From positions 1 through 47,131 of the forward strand of contig CANQJH010000011.1 in the NCBI GenBank assembly GCA_947624195.1: a stretch of 47,131 nucleotides of DNA, given 5' to 3'. The stretch's first letter is position 1. Each line of letters starts with the position of its first letter. The notes under the pieces are model-generated. The model worked only from the letters and a program-made list of their open reading frames with translations. It was not told the origin of the DNA and did not search any database. The DNA is from an uncultured Clostridia bacterium. GTDB lineage: Bacteria; Bacillota; Clostridia; TANB77; CAG-508. Positions 1-8,869 of the stretch are shown here, in pieces. The translations under genes were made by a program, and so were the position numbers.

Positions 1-17
1 AAAATTTATGATTTTTG

Positions 18-149
18 TTAAATTGTTGCTAGGAGGAAACCCTTGTTATTACTACATTTTAATTTTTCGTCATAAGAGAATATGGTTGTTATTACTAACG
101 CAACTAGAGTTATACCTCTTTCTTTTGAACTTAAGATTTTTGCTTTCAT
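18..149 (-). pseudogene. Prepilin-like N-terminal fragment (43 codons)
   Basis: A short reading frame starts at 149 behind a GGAGAG ribosome binding site. Residues 10-22 read ERGITLVALVITT, the K/R-G-I-T-L-x-A-L-V-I-T motif of prepilin-like proteins, where cleavage follows the Gly and the hydrophobic stretch anchors the protein in the membrane. In the family the hydrophobic helix continues for about 20 residues and a globular domain follows. Here it breaks after TTIF, becomes polar (YDEKLKCSNN) and stops at residue 43. I read it as a decayed or truncated remnant of a pilin-like gene, although a tiny expressed peptide cannot be excluded. The plus-strand frame over the same bases is a shadow. 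Confidence 0.5.
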
Positions 150-573
150 TTGTTTCTCTCTCCTTTTTTACTTTTTATTGTTCACTTAAATAAGTTATTT
201 ATACAGCTTTTCCACATTTCGTTCATTCTGTCCAGATGTTAGTTTTTCTTTATTTTATTTCTAGCATATTACTCTTTCTCACTCGTGTCAATATGATAAT
301 TTTTTATGTTTTTATATTCTGGAAATGTGCTAAATTAAAGGATATTCTGCATTTTTATAACTTATTTAAATTATTATTAAATATATAGATTAATAATAAA
401 TTTTTTCACTTAAAGTATATGGTATTGCTACATTTTTGTCAATAGCATGTTGATAAAATTTTTTTGAGTTTTGATCTTCTTAAATCAGCCCAAAAGCATG
501 ATAACATTGGATTAAAAGTAATTTTAAATTATTATTAAACTATATAATTAATAATAATTTTTTTATTTTAATC
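150..573. other. AT-rich intergenic stretch
   Basis: No reading frame with a ribosome binding site and no clear stem-loop is visible here. The sequence is very AT-rich, with two copies of a phrase resembling TTAAATTATTATTAAA (near 363-378 and 525-540) that may be a short local duplication. It lies upstream of the prepilin-like fragment and abuts the repeat element that starts at 574. Confidence 0.4.
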
Positions 574-774
574 AAAACAATAAAAATAGTTATCTTCGAA
601 TAAGCCGCTTTAGTCGCCACCCGTAGCGCTAGCAAGGGTCGAATGAAGCAAATTACATACAAGCGCCCAATGGCATACATATGCCATTGGAAGTGCATTA
701 ATTGCACAGCCATTAGTGGCCTTATGGAATTTGCGACAGCAAGGCATGAGAAGATAACTATTTTTTATTGTTTT
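574..774. repeat. MITE-like element E1 with terminal inverted repeats
   Basis: Positions 574-596 and 751-774 are inverted copies of each other (23 versus 24 nt, one extra T), both carrying the core AATAGTTATCTT. Between them are nested hairpins: a perfect 11-bp stem at 667-677/680-690 and a smaller palindromic stem at 693-707. The inner block around 600-650 (ATAAGCC ... GAATGAAGCAAA) resembles 15165-15217 beside the IS256-type insertion. Size, terminal inverted repeats and absence of coding sequence suggest a non-autonomous mobile element or a dispersed structured repeat. No clear target duplication was seen. Confidence 0.6.
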
Positions 775-801
775 AATAATTTAGTAATTAATAGATTTTT
801 T

Positions 802-939
802 TTAAACTGTTCTTCCATAAGTTGTGAACAATAATAAAAATACCACCAAAAAAAGCAGAATTTCGGTATTTCCATTGCCAAATAAATTGTCTAGGAAATT
901 TCCGTCATTGTTTCTGCCACAGCAACAATTATCGTCCAT
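802..939 (-). CDS. 45-residue Cys-rich small membrane peptide, possibly sporulation-linked
   Basis: The frame starts at 939 with GGAGG (947-951) placed ideally. The peptide begins MDDNCCCGRNNDGN, continues with LFGNGNTE, and ends in one hydrophobic segment (ILLFLVVFLLLF, about residues 28-39) plus a short polar tail. A Cys/Asn/Gly-rich head followed by a single C-terminal membrane helix is typical of small membrane peptides of endospore formers (YjcZ-like and similar), but I cannot assign a named family. A mother-cell sigma-like promoter lies just upstream. The stop codon is 28 bp from the end of repeat E1. The overlapping plus-strand frame is a shadow. Confidence 0.6.
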   Translation of the reverse strand: MDDNCCCGRNNDGNFLDNLFGNGNTEILLFLVVFLLLFTTYGRTV

Positions 940-966
940 TTTTGTACCTCCAACTTTTTTATACCA

Positions 967-996
967 TATAGTATGCTTTTTTCATATTTTGTGTTA
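967..996 (-). promoter_or_regulatory. Possible mother-cell sigma promoter for the small peptide gene
   Basis: On the minus strand the sequence CATACTATA (967-975) fits the sigma-K/sigma-E type -10 pattern CATANNNTA. An ACAC motif lies about 15 nt further upstream. It stands 28 nt before the start codon of the small peptide gene. The call rests on pattern matching only. Confidence 0.35.
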
Positions 997-1107
997 CAAT
1001 AATATTGATAAATTTTAATTAAATTTGATTAAAGTAATAAAATAAGTTAATAAGAAAATATTATAAAAACTAAACACATATATTTAATATAATTGGAGGA
1101 CTTTTTA

Positions 1108-3531
1108 ATGTCAAAAATAGAATTGCTTGCTCCTGCTGGAGATTTTGATTGCTTAAAAGCTGCTGTTCAAAGTGGTGCTGATAGCGTTTACTTCGGTGGA
1201 GAACTTTTTAATGCTAGGTCCAGTGCTACTAACTTTAACAGAGATGAACTTCGTGAGGCTATTAGATATGCTAAACTTCGTAATGTTAAAGTTAATTTTA
1301 CCTTAAATACTTTACTTAAAGATGATGAGCTTGAACCTGCTGCTGAACTTGCAAAATATGTTTATTCATTAGGAGCTGATGCCATACTTGTTCAAGATCT
1401 TGGGCTTGCTAAATATTTAATAGATAATTTCCCTGAAATGGATATCCATGCAAGTACACAAATGTCTGCTCATAATTTGCAAGGTGTACTAGAACTTGAA
1501 AGACTTGGTTTCAAAAGAGTAGTTTTGTCAAGAGAACTTTCACTTCACGAAATTGAGTATATTTGTCAGCGTTCAAATATAGAAATAGAAACTTTTATAC
1601 ATGGAGCTCTTTGCATTTCTTACTCAGGTCAATGCCTATTCTCAAGCTTAGTTGGTGGACGTTCTGGTAATAGAGGGAAATGTGCTCAAGCTTGTAGACT
1701 TCCTTATGAACTTGTTGAAGAAGGTTCTGATAAAGTAATTGATAAAGGTTACCTTTTAAGTCCAAAAGATTTATGTGGTCTAAGCTTTATTCCTAGCTTA
1801 ATCAACGCTGGCGTTAAATGCTTTAAAATTGAAGGTAGAATGAAAACTCCTGAGTATGTTGCTACTGTTACTCAAATATATCGTAAATACCTTGACTTGG
1901 CGGAAAGTAATGAGCCTTATGTAATTGATGATAATGATATTAAAGAATTAATGCAAGCGTTTAATCGTGGTGGCTTTTCTAGTGGTAACTTAGATAATGA
2001 GCCAAATAATGACTATGTTTATTCTGAGAAATCAAATAATATGGGGCTTTTCTTAGGACAAGTTTCTAGATACAATTCTACTAAAGGATTAATTACTTTT
2101 AAAACCAAAGAACCTCTTTCTATTCACGACACGGTTTGCGTTCAAAATGAAGATTACAAATACACTGTATCAGAGTTGATGATAGATAAAGAAAATATAA
2201 AGCAAGCAAATGTTGGAGATAAGATAACCATTGGCAGAATTAAGGGCAATATTTCATTAGGCGACAAAGTATACAAATTAAGTGATTATACTAAAGATAA
2301 AAGTATTATGGAATTTATAAATAAAGAAAACAAAAAAGTACCTCTATCATGCACATTAACTGTAAAAAAAGGTTGTCCTATTTCAATGGAAGTTAATTCA
2401 ATGGATAAAGAGGATGGTACATATTTCTCTATGTCTGCTTCTCAGTCAATTGACTTAATTCCAATTGATGCTATCAGTAATCCAATTACTCGCGAAAGAA
2501 TATTTGAACAAATCAACAAAACCACTGATACTCCATTTGAGTTTAAGAATATCAAAATTATACTGGATGACAATACATATATACCTAAAATATCTGCAAT
2601 TAATAGCTTAAGACGTGACTGCATAGACAGTTTGATTAATCAAGCGATTTCACGTTTTGAAAGAAAAGATGAAGTCATTTCTTTTGATGAATACAAAAAA
2701 CCTGTTAATCCAACTCTAAAGAAGAAAAAGGTATTTTACTCATTAATGTTAAATAAGATTTACCCTGAATACGATTATACTAAACTTCAAAATGTAGATA
2801 AATTGTATGTTCCTATTAGATATTTCTTAAGTAAAAGATTTGTTGATATATTAAATGTGCTTAAAACTAAGGGAAGTTTATATGTTTGCACCCCTGTTAT
2901 ACTTAAGGATAATTATAGAAATATAACTTTTAATAGATTAGAGGAAATTATCGAAAACTACGGCATAAAGGGAATTGTTATTTCAAATATTGCTAATACT
3001 AACAATATCATTCAAGTAAATAAAAATCTAGAAATTGTAGGCAATTATTCTTTAAATGTGTTTAATAATTCAACAATTGAAGAATTAAAAAATATAGGAA
3101 TTAATGTAGTTACTCTTTCACCTGAGTTAGACAAGGAAACATTGCAAAATTTAGCTAGTAACTCAAGCCTGCCTACTGAGCTTACAGTGTATGGTAGGAT
3201 TCCTTTAATGAATATTGGATATTGTTTTTTGGGTAAAGCTAATAGATGTTTCCCTACTTGCGAAACATTGTGCAAAAAGAGTAAATATTATTTGAAAGAT
3301 AGACTGGGTTATAAATTTAAGATTCATCAAGATAATGTGCAAACAGTTACCACTGTCTATAATAGCAAGATTTTATCTATCCCGTTTGACGATATAAATA
3401 TCGATGTTGCAAGAATTAGCATTTTTGATGAAAGCATTGATGAGATAAATAATATAATTGACACAGTTAGAGCTGGTAGTATTTTTACTGGTGATGAATA
3501 TACTTATGGAAATTTTAATAGATTAGTATAA
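1108..3531 (+). CDS. Peptidase U32 family protein (RlhA/TrhP-like)
   Basis: This 807-residue protein has the U32 fold at its N-terminus (starts KIELLAPAGD) and the family signature ETFIHGALCISYSGQCLFSS near residues 170-190, followed by more Cys in NRGKCAQACRLPYE. In characterised relatives (TrhP, RlhA, UbiU/V) such cysteines bind an iron-sulfur cluster and the proteins hydroxylate tRNA or rRNA using prephenate; older annotation as collagenase is doubtful. The long C-terminal half with a second Cys cluster (about residues 705-720) is usual for the 800-residue Firmicutes form. I chose ATG 1108 because GGAGG (1095-1099) is 8 nt upstream; an in-frame TTG five codons earlier overlaps that site. 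An RNA-hydroxylation role is inferred from family knowledge. Confidence 0.85.
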   Translation: MSKIELLAPAGDFDCLKAAVQSGADSVYFGGELFNARSSATNFNRDELREAIRYAKLRNVKVNFTLNTLLKDDELEPAAELAKYVYSLGADAILVQDLGLAKYLIDNFPEMDIHASTQMSAHNLQGVLELERLGFKRVVLSRELSLHEIEYICQRSNIEIETFIHGALCISYSGQCLFSSLVGGRSGNRGKCAQACRLPYELVEEGSDKVIDKGYLLSPKDLCGLSFIPSLINAGVKCFKIEGRMKTPEYVATVTQIYRKYLDLAESNEPYVIDDNDIKELMQAFNRGGFSSGNLDNEPNNDYVYSEKSNNMGLFLGQVSRYNSTKGLITFKTKEPLSIHDTVCVQNEDYKYTVSELMIDKENIKQANVGDKITIGRIKGNISLGDKVYKLSDYTKDKSIMEFINKENKKVPLSCTLTVKKGCPISMEVNSMDKEDGTYFSMSASQSIDLIPIDAISNPITRERIFEQINKTTDTPFEFKNIKIILDDNTYIPKISAINSLRRDCIDSLINQAISRFERKDEVISFDEYKKPVNPTLKKKKVFYSLMLNKIYPEYDYTKLQNVDKLYVPIRYFLSKRFVDILNVLKTKGSLYVCTPVILKDNYRNITFNRLEEIIENYGIKGIVISNIANTNNIIQVNKNLEIVGNYSLNVFNNSTIEELKNIGINVVTLSPELDKETLQNLASNSSLPTELTVYGRIPLMNIGYCFLGKANRCFPTCETLCKKSKYYLKDRLGYKFKIHQDNVQTVTTVYNSKILSIPFDDINIDVARISIFDESIDEINNIIDTVRAGSIFTGDEYTYGNFNRLV

Positions 3532-3586
3532 ATGCGAATACAGCTTTTTCATTATGAGCAACACTATACAATACGCTATAATAAAA

Positions 3587-3655
3587 AGTACAGTTAAATG
3601 AACTCTACTCTTCTAAAAATACTTAACTTTAAAGTTTAGTTCATTTTACTGTACT
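3587..3655. terminator. Long inverted repeat between convergent genes
   Basis: Positions 3587-3604 and 3638-3655 form an 18-bp inverted repeat with one mismatch and a 33-nt loop. The right arm lies inside the last codons of the minus-strand acyltransferase gene. A palindrome (AACTTTAAAGTT) lies in the loop next to the right arm. It sits between the end of the U32 gene and the end of the acyltransferase gene and may act as a two-way terminator, although neither side has a long T-run directly after the stem. Confidence 0.5.
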
Positions 3656-4526
3656 CTTTTATGTTTTTTTCAGCAAATCCTGCTATATCTTCGTCTTGAA
3701 AATCATAAGTCATTTCTTTATTGTATGCCTTTTCATAGGCCTCTTTTTTAAGTTCATAATCTTTTTGTCTCATAATATCCTTATTTTCTTTTAAAGATAA
3801 TTTATCATCTGGATATATTGGAGGCATAATATGCAAAGTATATTTTAATTTATTAAAACCATCTGCCTCATACTCTTCAGGTATTTCCCTCATTTCGACA
3901 AAACAAGGAATTATTGGAACATTAAATTTAGCTGCTAAGTGGTATGCTCCTGGTTTCAAATTTCTTATTTTTTTATAATTAAACCACATTTCTTGCTCTG
4001 GATAAATTAGTACGAAATGTTTTTCATTAAAACACTTCTGCAAAGCAGGCATAAATTTCTTTTCTGTGTATTCCTTATTTTTGCTTAAAGGAATAGTATT
4101 GAAATTATTCATTATAAAGCCAAATTCGCCTTCCATAGCTAAATTAGATTCTGTGATAACAATATTAAATTTATTATATTTTCCTAATTTTTTGATGCAA
4201 TAGATTATTGGCGTACTATCTTTTGGGCTAAAATGGTTAGAGGTTATGATAGCTCCGGTTTTTATATTTTCAATATTTTCAAGTCCATCTATTTCAGTAT
4301 TTTTGTTAAACATATCTACATAATTGTCTATGATTTTTCTTGCCATTTTGTTTTTTACTTTGCTCATAGGTGACTTTTTAAAAATATCATATTTTAAAAC
4401 TTTTTCTTGGATAAAATCTTCTGTAATAGCTGGGTCTCCAATTTCAGCTTTGTTGTTTAGCTTACCCTCTGCCAAATTTCTTTTAATGTTTTCTATTACT
4501 TCTAATCTATCTTTTGCCTTTTCCAC
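3636..4526 (-). CDS. Lysophospholipid acyltransferase family protein (PlsC-like)
   Basis: The 296-residue protein carries the acyltransferase signature: NHFSPKD gives the HX4D catalytic motif (His98, Asp103), and FVLIYPEQEMW is the later glycerol-phosphate binding block. Such enzymes move an acyl chain onto lysophosphatidic acid or a related membrane lipid. It lacks obvious membrane helices, so peripheral binding is likely. The start is uncertain: the GTG at 4526 has no good Shine-Dalgarno sequence, an in-frame stop lies a short way upstream, and no ATG lies between. It is the last gene of the apparent acyltransferase-GT8-GT8-acyltransferase run, 116 bp after the GT8 gene. Confidence 0.75.
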   Translation of the reverse strand: MEKAKDRLEVIENIKRNLAEGKLNNKAEIGDPAITEDFIQEKVLKYDIFKKSPMSKVKNKMARKIIDNYVDMFNKNTEIDGLENIENIKTGAIITSNHFSPKDSTPIIYCIKKLGKYNKFNIVITESNLAMEGEFGFIMNNFNTIPLSKNKEYTEKKFMPALQKCFNEKHFVLIYPEQEMWFNYKKIRNLKPGAYHLAAKFNVPIIPCFVEMREIPEEYEADGFNKLKYTLHIMPPIYPDDKLSLKENKDIMRQKDYELKKEAYEKAYNKEMTYDFQDEDIAGFAEKNIKEYSKMN

Positions 4527-4642
4527 TTTTCTAGATTGCGTTAGTATAAAATACCAACTTTCCCCTTTCTAACATTTCGCTTTCTTCTATTACAATCACA
4601 TATCCTGTTTATTTTAATTCTTGTATTTGTAATTATAAGTTT

Positions 4643-5644
4643 TTAAACAGTTTCGTCAGTTGCGTTCATAATTTCTACGATTTCTGCATCATCTTCTTCT
4701 AGGTCATCATCTATATCTGCAAATTTAAATTCAGATTTTACAATTTGTTTTGTATATTCAACTAACTTGTCTCCACCAGCCAAATCTGCCTTCTTTTCTT
4801 CATCAGTATAATCTTCTAGAGTTTGTCTTAATTCATCGTAGTATTTAGTTTCCTTAGCATATTTCCAAAAGCTTTCTTGGTATGGAACATCTGAATAGTG
4901 CCATGGTTTTCTAAACATATTGTAATGAATTAAATGTATGTCATTTATATCACATTGCTCGCCATAGTCAGGCATTTTATTCCATGTCTCAGGTAGATAA
5001 TAGACTCTTCCTTTACAAAGAATATTTAAATAGTCTTGGTCTGGAGCTGCTGTATCAAGGTTATAGTTTAATAGTCTGTATAAAAATTTTTCTTCTATTT
5101 TTGCCTTTCTCATTTCTCTTAAATTCATCAACAATACACCAGAATTAAAATATTCTTTAGGCTCGATTCCTAAGCCTTCTTTTGAATATACTCTGAATTC
5201 CGGTACAGAATTAATTACTTGGTCTGTTACTCCTGCTACCAAATTGTCTCCTATGTCTAAGTTATATAATTTTGCAATATCGTCTTGTAAAACAATATCA
5301 GCATCTAAGTATATTGCTCTTTCATATTCTGGAAACATTGAAGGTATAAATAGTCTATAATATATTGTTTCAGAATAATAGTCTCTTAACCTTAGTGATA
5401 AGTCTTTACTTAGTTTTGAAGTTATGTGACTAATATTTTGGAAACTAATACGTACATTACTTGTTTCTAATCTTTTTACTATAGCCTTTCCTTTTAGACT
5501 CATACCCGTATGTAAAATTATTATTCTATAATTATTCTCTTCACTGCTGTTTGCTTCTAAAGAGTGTATTGCAACAGACAGACAAGGTATATAATTGTCA
5601 TCTGTTGAAAAGAATACAGGTATCTCAGATTTTATTTTTCTCAT
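4643..5644 (-). CDS. Glycosyltransferase family 8 protein
   Basis: The 333-residue protein starts IPVFFSTDDNYIPCLSVAIHS, the GT8 nucleotide-sugar binding start, and has the DXD metal site in AIYLDADIV (residues 114-116) plus the C-terminal block HLIHYNMFRKPWHY. GT8 enzymes are retaining transferases that use UDP-glucose or UDP-galactose. The last 40 residues are acidic (DDDLEEDDAEIVE) and look like an added tail. The ribosome binding site GGAGG sits inside the end of the upstream GT8 gene and the two genes overlap by 20 bp, so they are co-transcribed and probably translationally coupled. The acceptor is unknown; envelope glycan or glycolipid is an inference. Confidence 0.88.
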   Translation of the reverse strand: MRKIKSEIPVFFSTDDNYIPCLSVAIHSLEANSSEENNYRIIILHTGMSLKGKAIVKRLETSNVRISFQNISHITSKLSKDLSLRLRDYYSETIYYRLFIPSMFPEYERAIYLDADIVLQDDIAKLYNLDIGDNLVAGVTDQVINSVPEFRVYSKEGLGIEPKEYFNSGVLLMNLREMRKAKIEEKFLYRLLNYNLDTAAPDQDYLNILCKGRVYYLPETWNKMPDYGEQCDINDIHLIHYNMFRKPWHYSDVPYQESFWKYAKETKYYDELRQTLEDYTDEEKKADLAGGDKLVEYTKQIVKSEFKFADIDDDLEEDDAEIVEIMNATDETV

Positions 5645-6479
5645 AATTTCCTCCGCTTTTATTTTCTTTATATTGCTTGTTGATTTCTAAATATTCTTGT
5701 AAAATATCCTCATAATCAAATATTTTATATTCATTATGAACTCTATCTATATGCCATGGCTTTATATTAACTAACCTGAAAAATGGTAACCATTTTATTG
5801 TCATACTAAAATGTCTAATAATTGTATCATCTTTTCTCTTTTTCTGCTCATTATATTTGTCTGGGAAATAAATTTTTTCTTTGCAACATTTATATATAGC
5901 AGTTTGGTCTGGCATAGCCATTGTTCTATTTTTAACCATGTCTCTTGCTTTTTCAAAGCTACCATTTTCTCTGATTTTTTTTAGATTCATTAATACAACA
6001 CCAGAGTTTATGTATTTTTTATTTATAAAATGTCTGCCTATCGCATCAGTAGCTACTCCGACTTCATAATTTGTCATATCTGTATCAAATATTTCTTTTA
6101 TATCTTTATAACATACAATATCACAGTCTAAATACAAAATTTTGTCTGGTAATTCTGGTATTTTGTCACTAAAAAGCCTTATTAAAATATATGGAGTATA
6201 ATGCGTTTTCATATTAGCTGTTTTCATCATTTCTTGCTTAAACATTTCTGTAATATCAATTAATGTTACATTGCTAGATGGATTTTTGGCTTTTACAATT
6301 TTGTTTAAAACCTCTACCTGATTTTGTGTAAATGGCGTAAATGCTGGATCAAGCTCGTGTAAATCAACTGTAAGAACATATACGTTAAGCTGTTCATTGG
6401 TATGTTTTGTAATTGACAATAAACTTATTATTATTCCATCCATGAATTTGCCATTTAAGCAAAACATAAGATTTATCAT
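5625..6479 (-). CDS. Glycosyltransferase family 8 protein
   Basis: This 284-residue protein is a second GT8 enzyme. It begins MINLMFCLNGKFMDGIIISLLS, has the DXD site in KILYLDCDIVCY (residues 118-120), the block INSGVVLMNLKKIR, and ends with the IKPWHID motif typical of the family. It shares only the family core with its neighbour, so the two probably add different sugars or use different acceptors. AGAGGT lies upstream of ATG 6479. It follows the acyltransferase gene by 51 bp and overlaps the next GT8 gene by 20 bp. Confidence 0.87.
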   Translation of the reverse strand: MINLMFCLNGKFMDGIIISLLSITKHTNEQLNVYVLTVDLHELDPAFTPFTQNQVEVLNKIVKAKNPSSNVTLIDITEMFKQEMMKTANMKTHYTPYILIRLFSDKIPELPDKILYLDCDIVCYKDIKEIFDTDMTNYEVGVATDAIGRHFINKKYINSGVVLMNLKKIRENGSFEKARDMVKNRTMAMPDQTAIYKCCKEKIYFPDKYNEQKKRKDDTIIRHFSMTIKWLPFFRLVNIKPWHIDRVHNEYKIFDYEDILQEYLEINKQYKENKSGGNYEKNKI

Positions 6480-6530
6480 TATTTTATACCTCTTTTTAGT
6501 TTCGATATTTTATGTAAATCATTTATAGGT

Positions 6531-7343
6531 TCATTTAACATTTGCTTTAGACATATCATCCTTTTTTATGTATTTGATGTATTCAAAAGTACTATTTTTG
6601 CTTCTTTCAACCATTTTATTGTACACAGTATCTCTTAAAGTTTTTTCTGCCTCTTTTATGTTCTGCGAATTATCTGGGTAAAATGGACCATCTATATAAA
6701 TTACAATATCTGGCTTATCCTTTTTACCCTCTTTATATGTGCAAGTTACAGAATAAACTGGAGCATTAAGTTTTACTGGATATTTAAATGATATATCTTT
6801 AAAATCTCTAATTTTTGTATAATAAGGCCATACATGAGCCTCAGGGTAAATAGCAATAACTCTTTTTTTAGCAATATGTTCGCTAATAGCTTTTAAAAAA
6901 TTTTTGCTACTTTCCATATCTCCTGGTATAGGAAGTGCTCCCATCATTTTATTTGCAGTCTTTAAGCCTTTTATTGAAATATTATTTGGATGAGCAACAA
7001 TATATGCCCTTTTAGGAAAACTTGTTAACGTAGGCGTTAATGTATCAAGTATTTCCTGTGTATGGTTTATATATAAAAAATATCCACTGTTTTTGCACTT
7101 TTTTAAGACTTCCTTATTTTCAATTTTTAAGTTAAATTTTAGTTTGGAATAAATACAAGCTAGTGGTAATGCAATTAATCTGTAAACAATAAATGCCGCT
7201 ATATTCCAAAATGGATTTTTATGTATGTATTTATAACTTCCATCTATTTTTACAGGATCAATTTCTTGTTCTGCAAAGTCATCATTTAACTCGTCTTGGT
7301 AATATATTATTTTTTTATTTTCACTCATACATTTTGCTTTCAT
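6531..7343 (-). CDS. Acyltransferase-like protein (PlsC superfamily, atypical motif)
   Basis: The 270-residue protein resembles the acyltransferase at 3636-4526: a hydrophobic segment at about 46-66, then YFLYINHTQEILD, and later RVIAIYPEAHVWPYYTKIRDF. The catalytic motif is odd: His94 and Asp100 are separated by five residues, not the usual four, so either the Asp is displaced by an inserted residue or catalysis is altered. Two in-frame ATG codons (7343, 7328) are possible starts and neither has a clear ribosome binding site. It is the first gene of the run leading into the two GT8 genes. A lipid acyl-transfer role is inferred. Confidence 0.65.
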   Translation of the reverse strand: MKAKCMSENKKIIYYQDELNDDFAEQEIDPVKIDGSYKYIHKNPFWNIAAFIVYRLIALPLACIYSKLKFNLKIENKEVLKKCKNSGYFLYINHTQEILDTLTPTLTSFPKRAYIVAHPNNISIKGLKTANKMMGALPIPGDMESSKNFLKAISEHIAKKRVIAIYPEAHVWPYYTKIRDFKDISFKYPVKLNAPVYSVTCTYKEGKKDKPDIVIYIDGPFYPDNSQNIKEAEKTLRDTVYNKMVERSKNSTFEYIKYIKKDDMSKANVK

Positions 7344-7419
7344 TATAATTATAATACTTCATAATAAATTTTAATACAAATAATATAAAAAATCAACAAA
7401 TTCGACAAAATATTTTTGT

Positions 7420-7436
7420 ATAAGCCTAGGGCTTAT
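7420..7436 (-). terminator. Short palindromic hairpin downstream of obgE
   Basis: ATAAGCC and GGCTTAT form a perfect 7-bp stem with a 3-nt loop. On the minus strand it is followed by ACAAAAATATTTT, a weak T-tract. It may end obgE transcription before the acyltransferase/GT8 genes; the weak tail leaves read-through possible. Confidence 0.4.
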
Positions 7437-7483
7437 TCCAAAATAACTATATTTATGTTTTTTGCTTCAGTTACAAACTGTAA

Positions 7484-8767
<1,284 letters not shown>

Positions 8768-8811
8768 TTATAATCTATATCCTTTCTCATATTCCATACA
8801 TCTAGTATATC

Positions 8812-8850
8812 AAAAATATCATCAAGGGTAAACCTCTTGACGATATTTTT
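8812..8850 (-). terminator. Intrinsic terminator after rpoD
   Basis: Two arms around 8816-8826 and 8837-8846 (ATATC/TCAAG pairing with CTTGA/GATAT, one mismatch) form a stem, followed on the minus strand by TTTTTGATAT. It lies about 20 bp past the rpoD stop and ends the dnaG-rpoD unit. The plus-strand side is also T-rich. Confidence 0.7.
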
Positions 8851-8869
8851 TATTTTTGCTTTATATATC

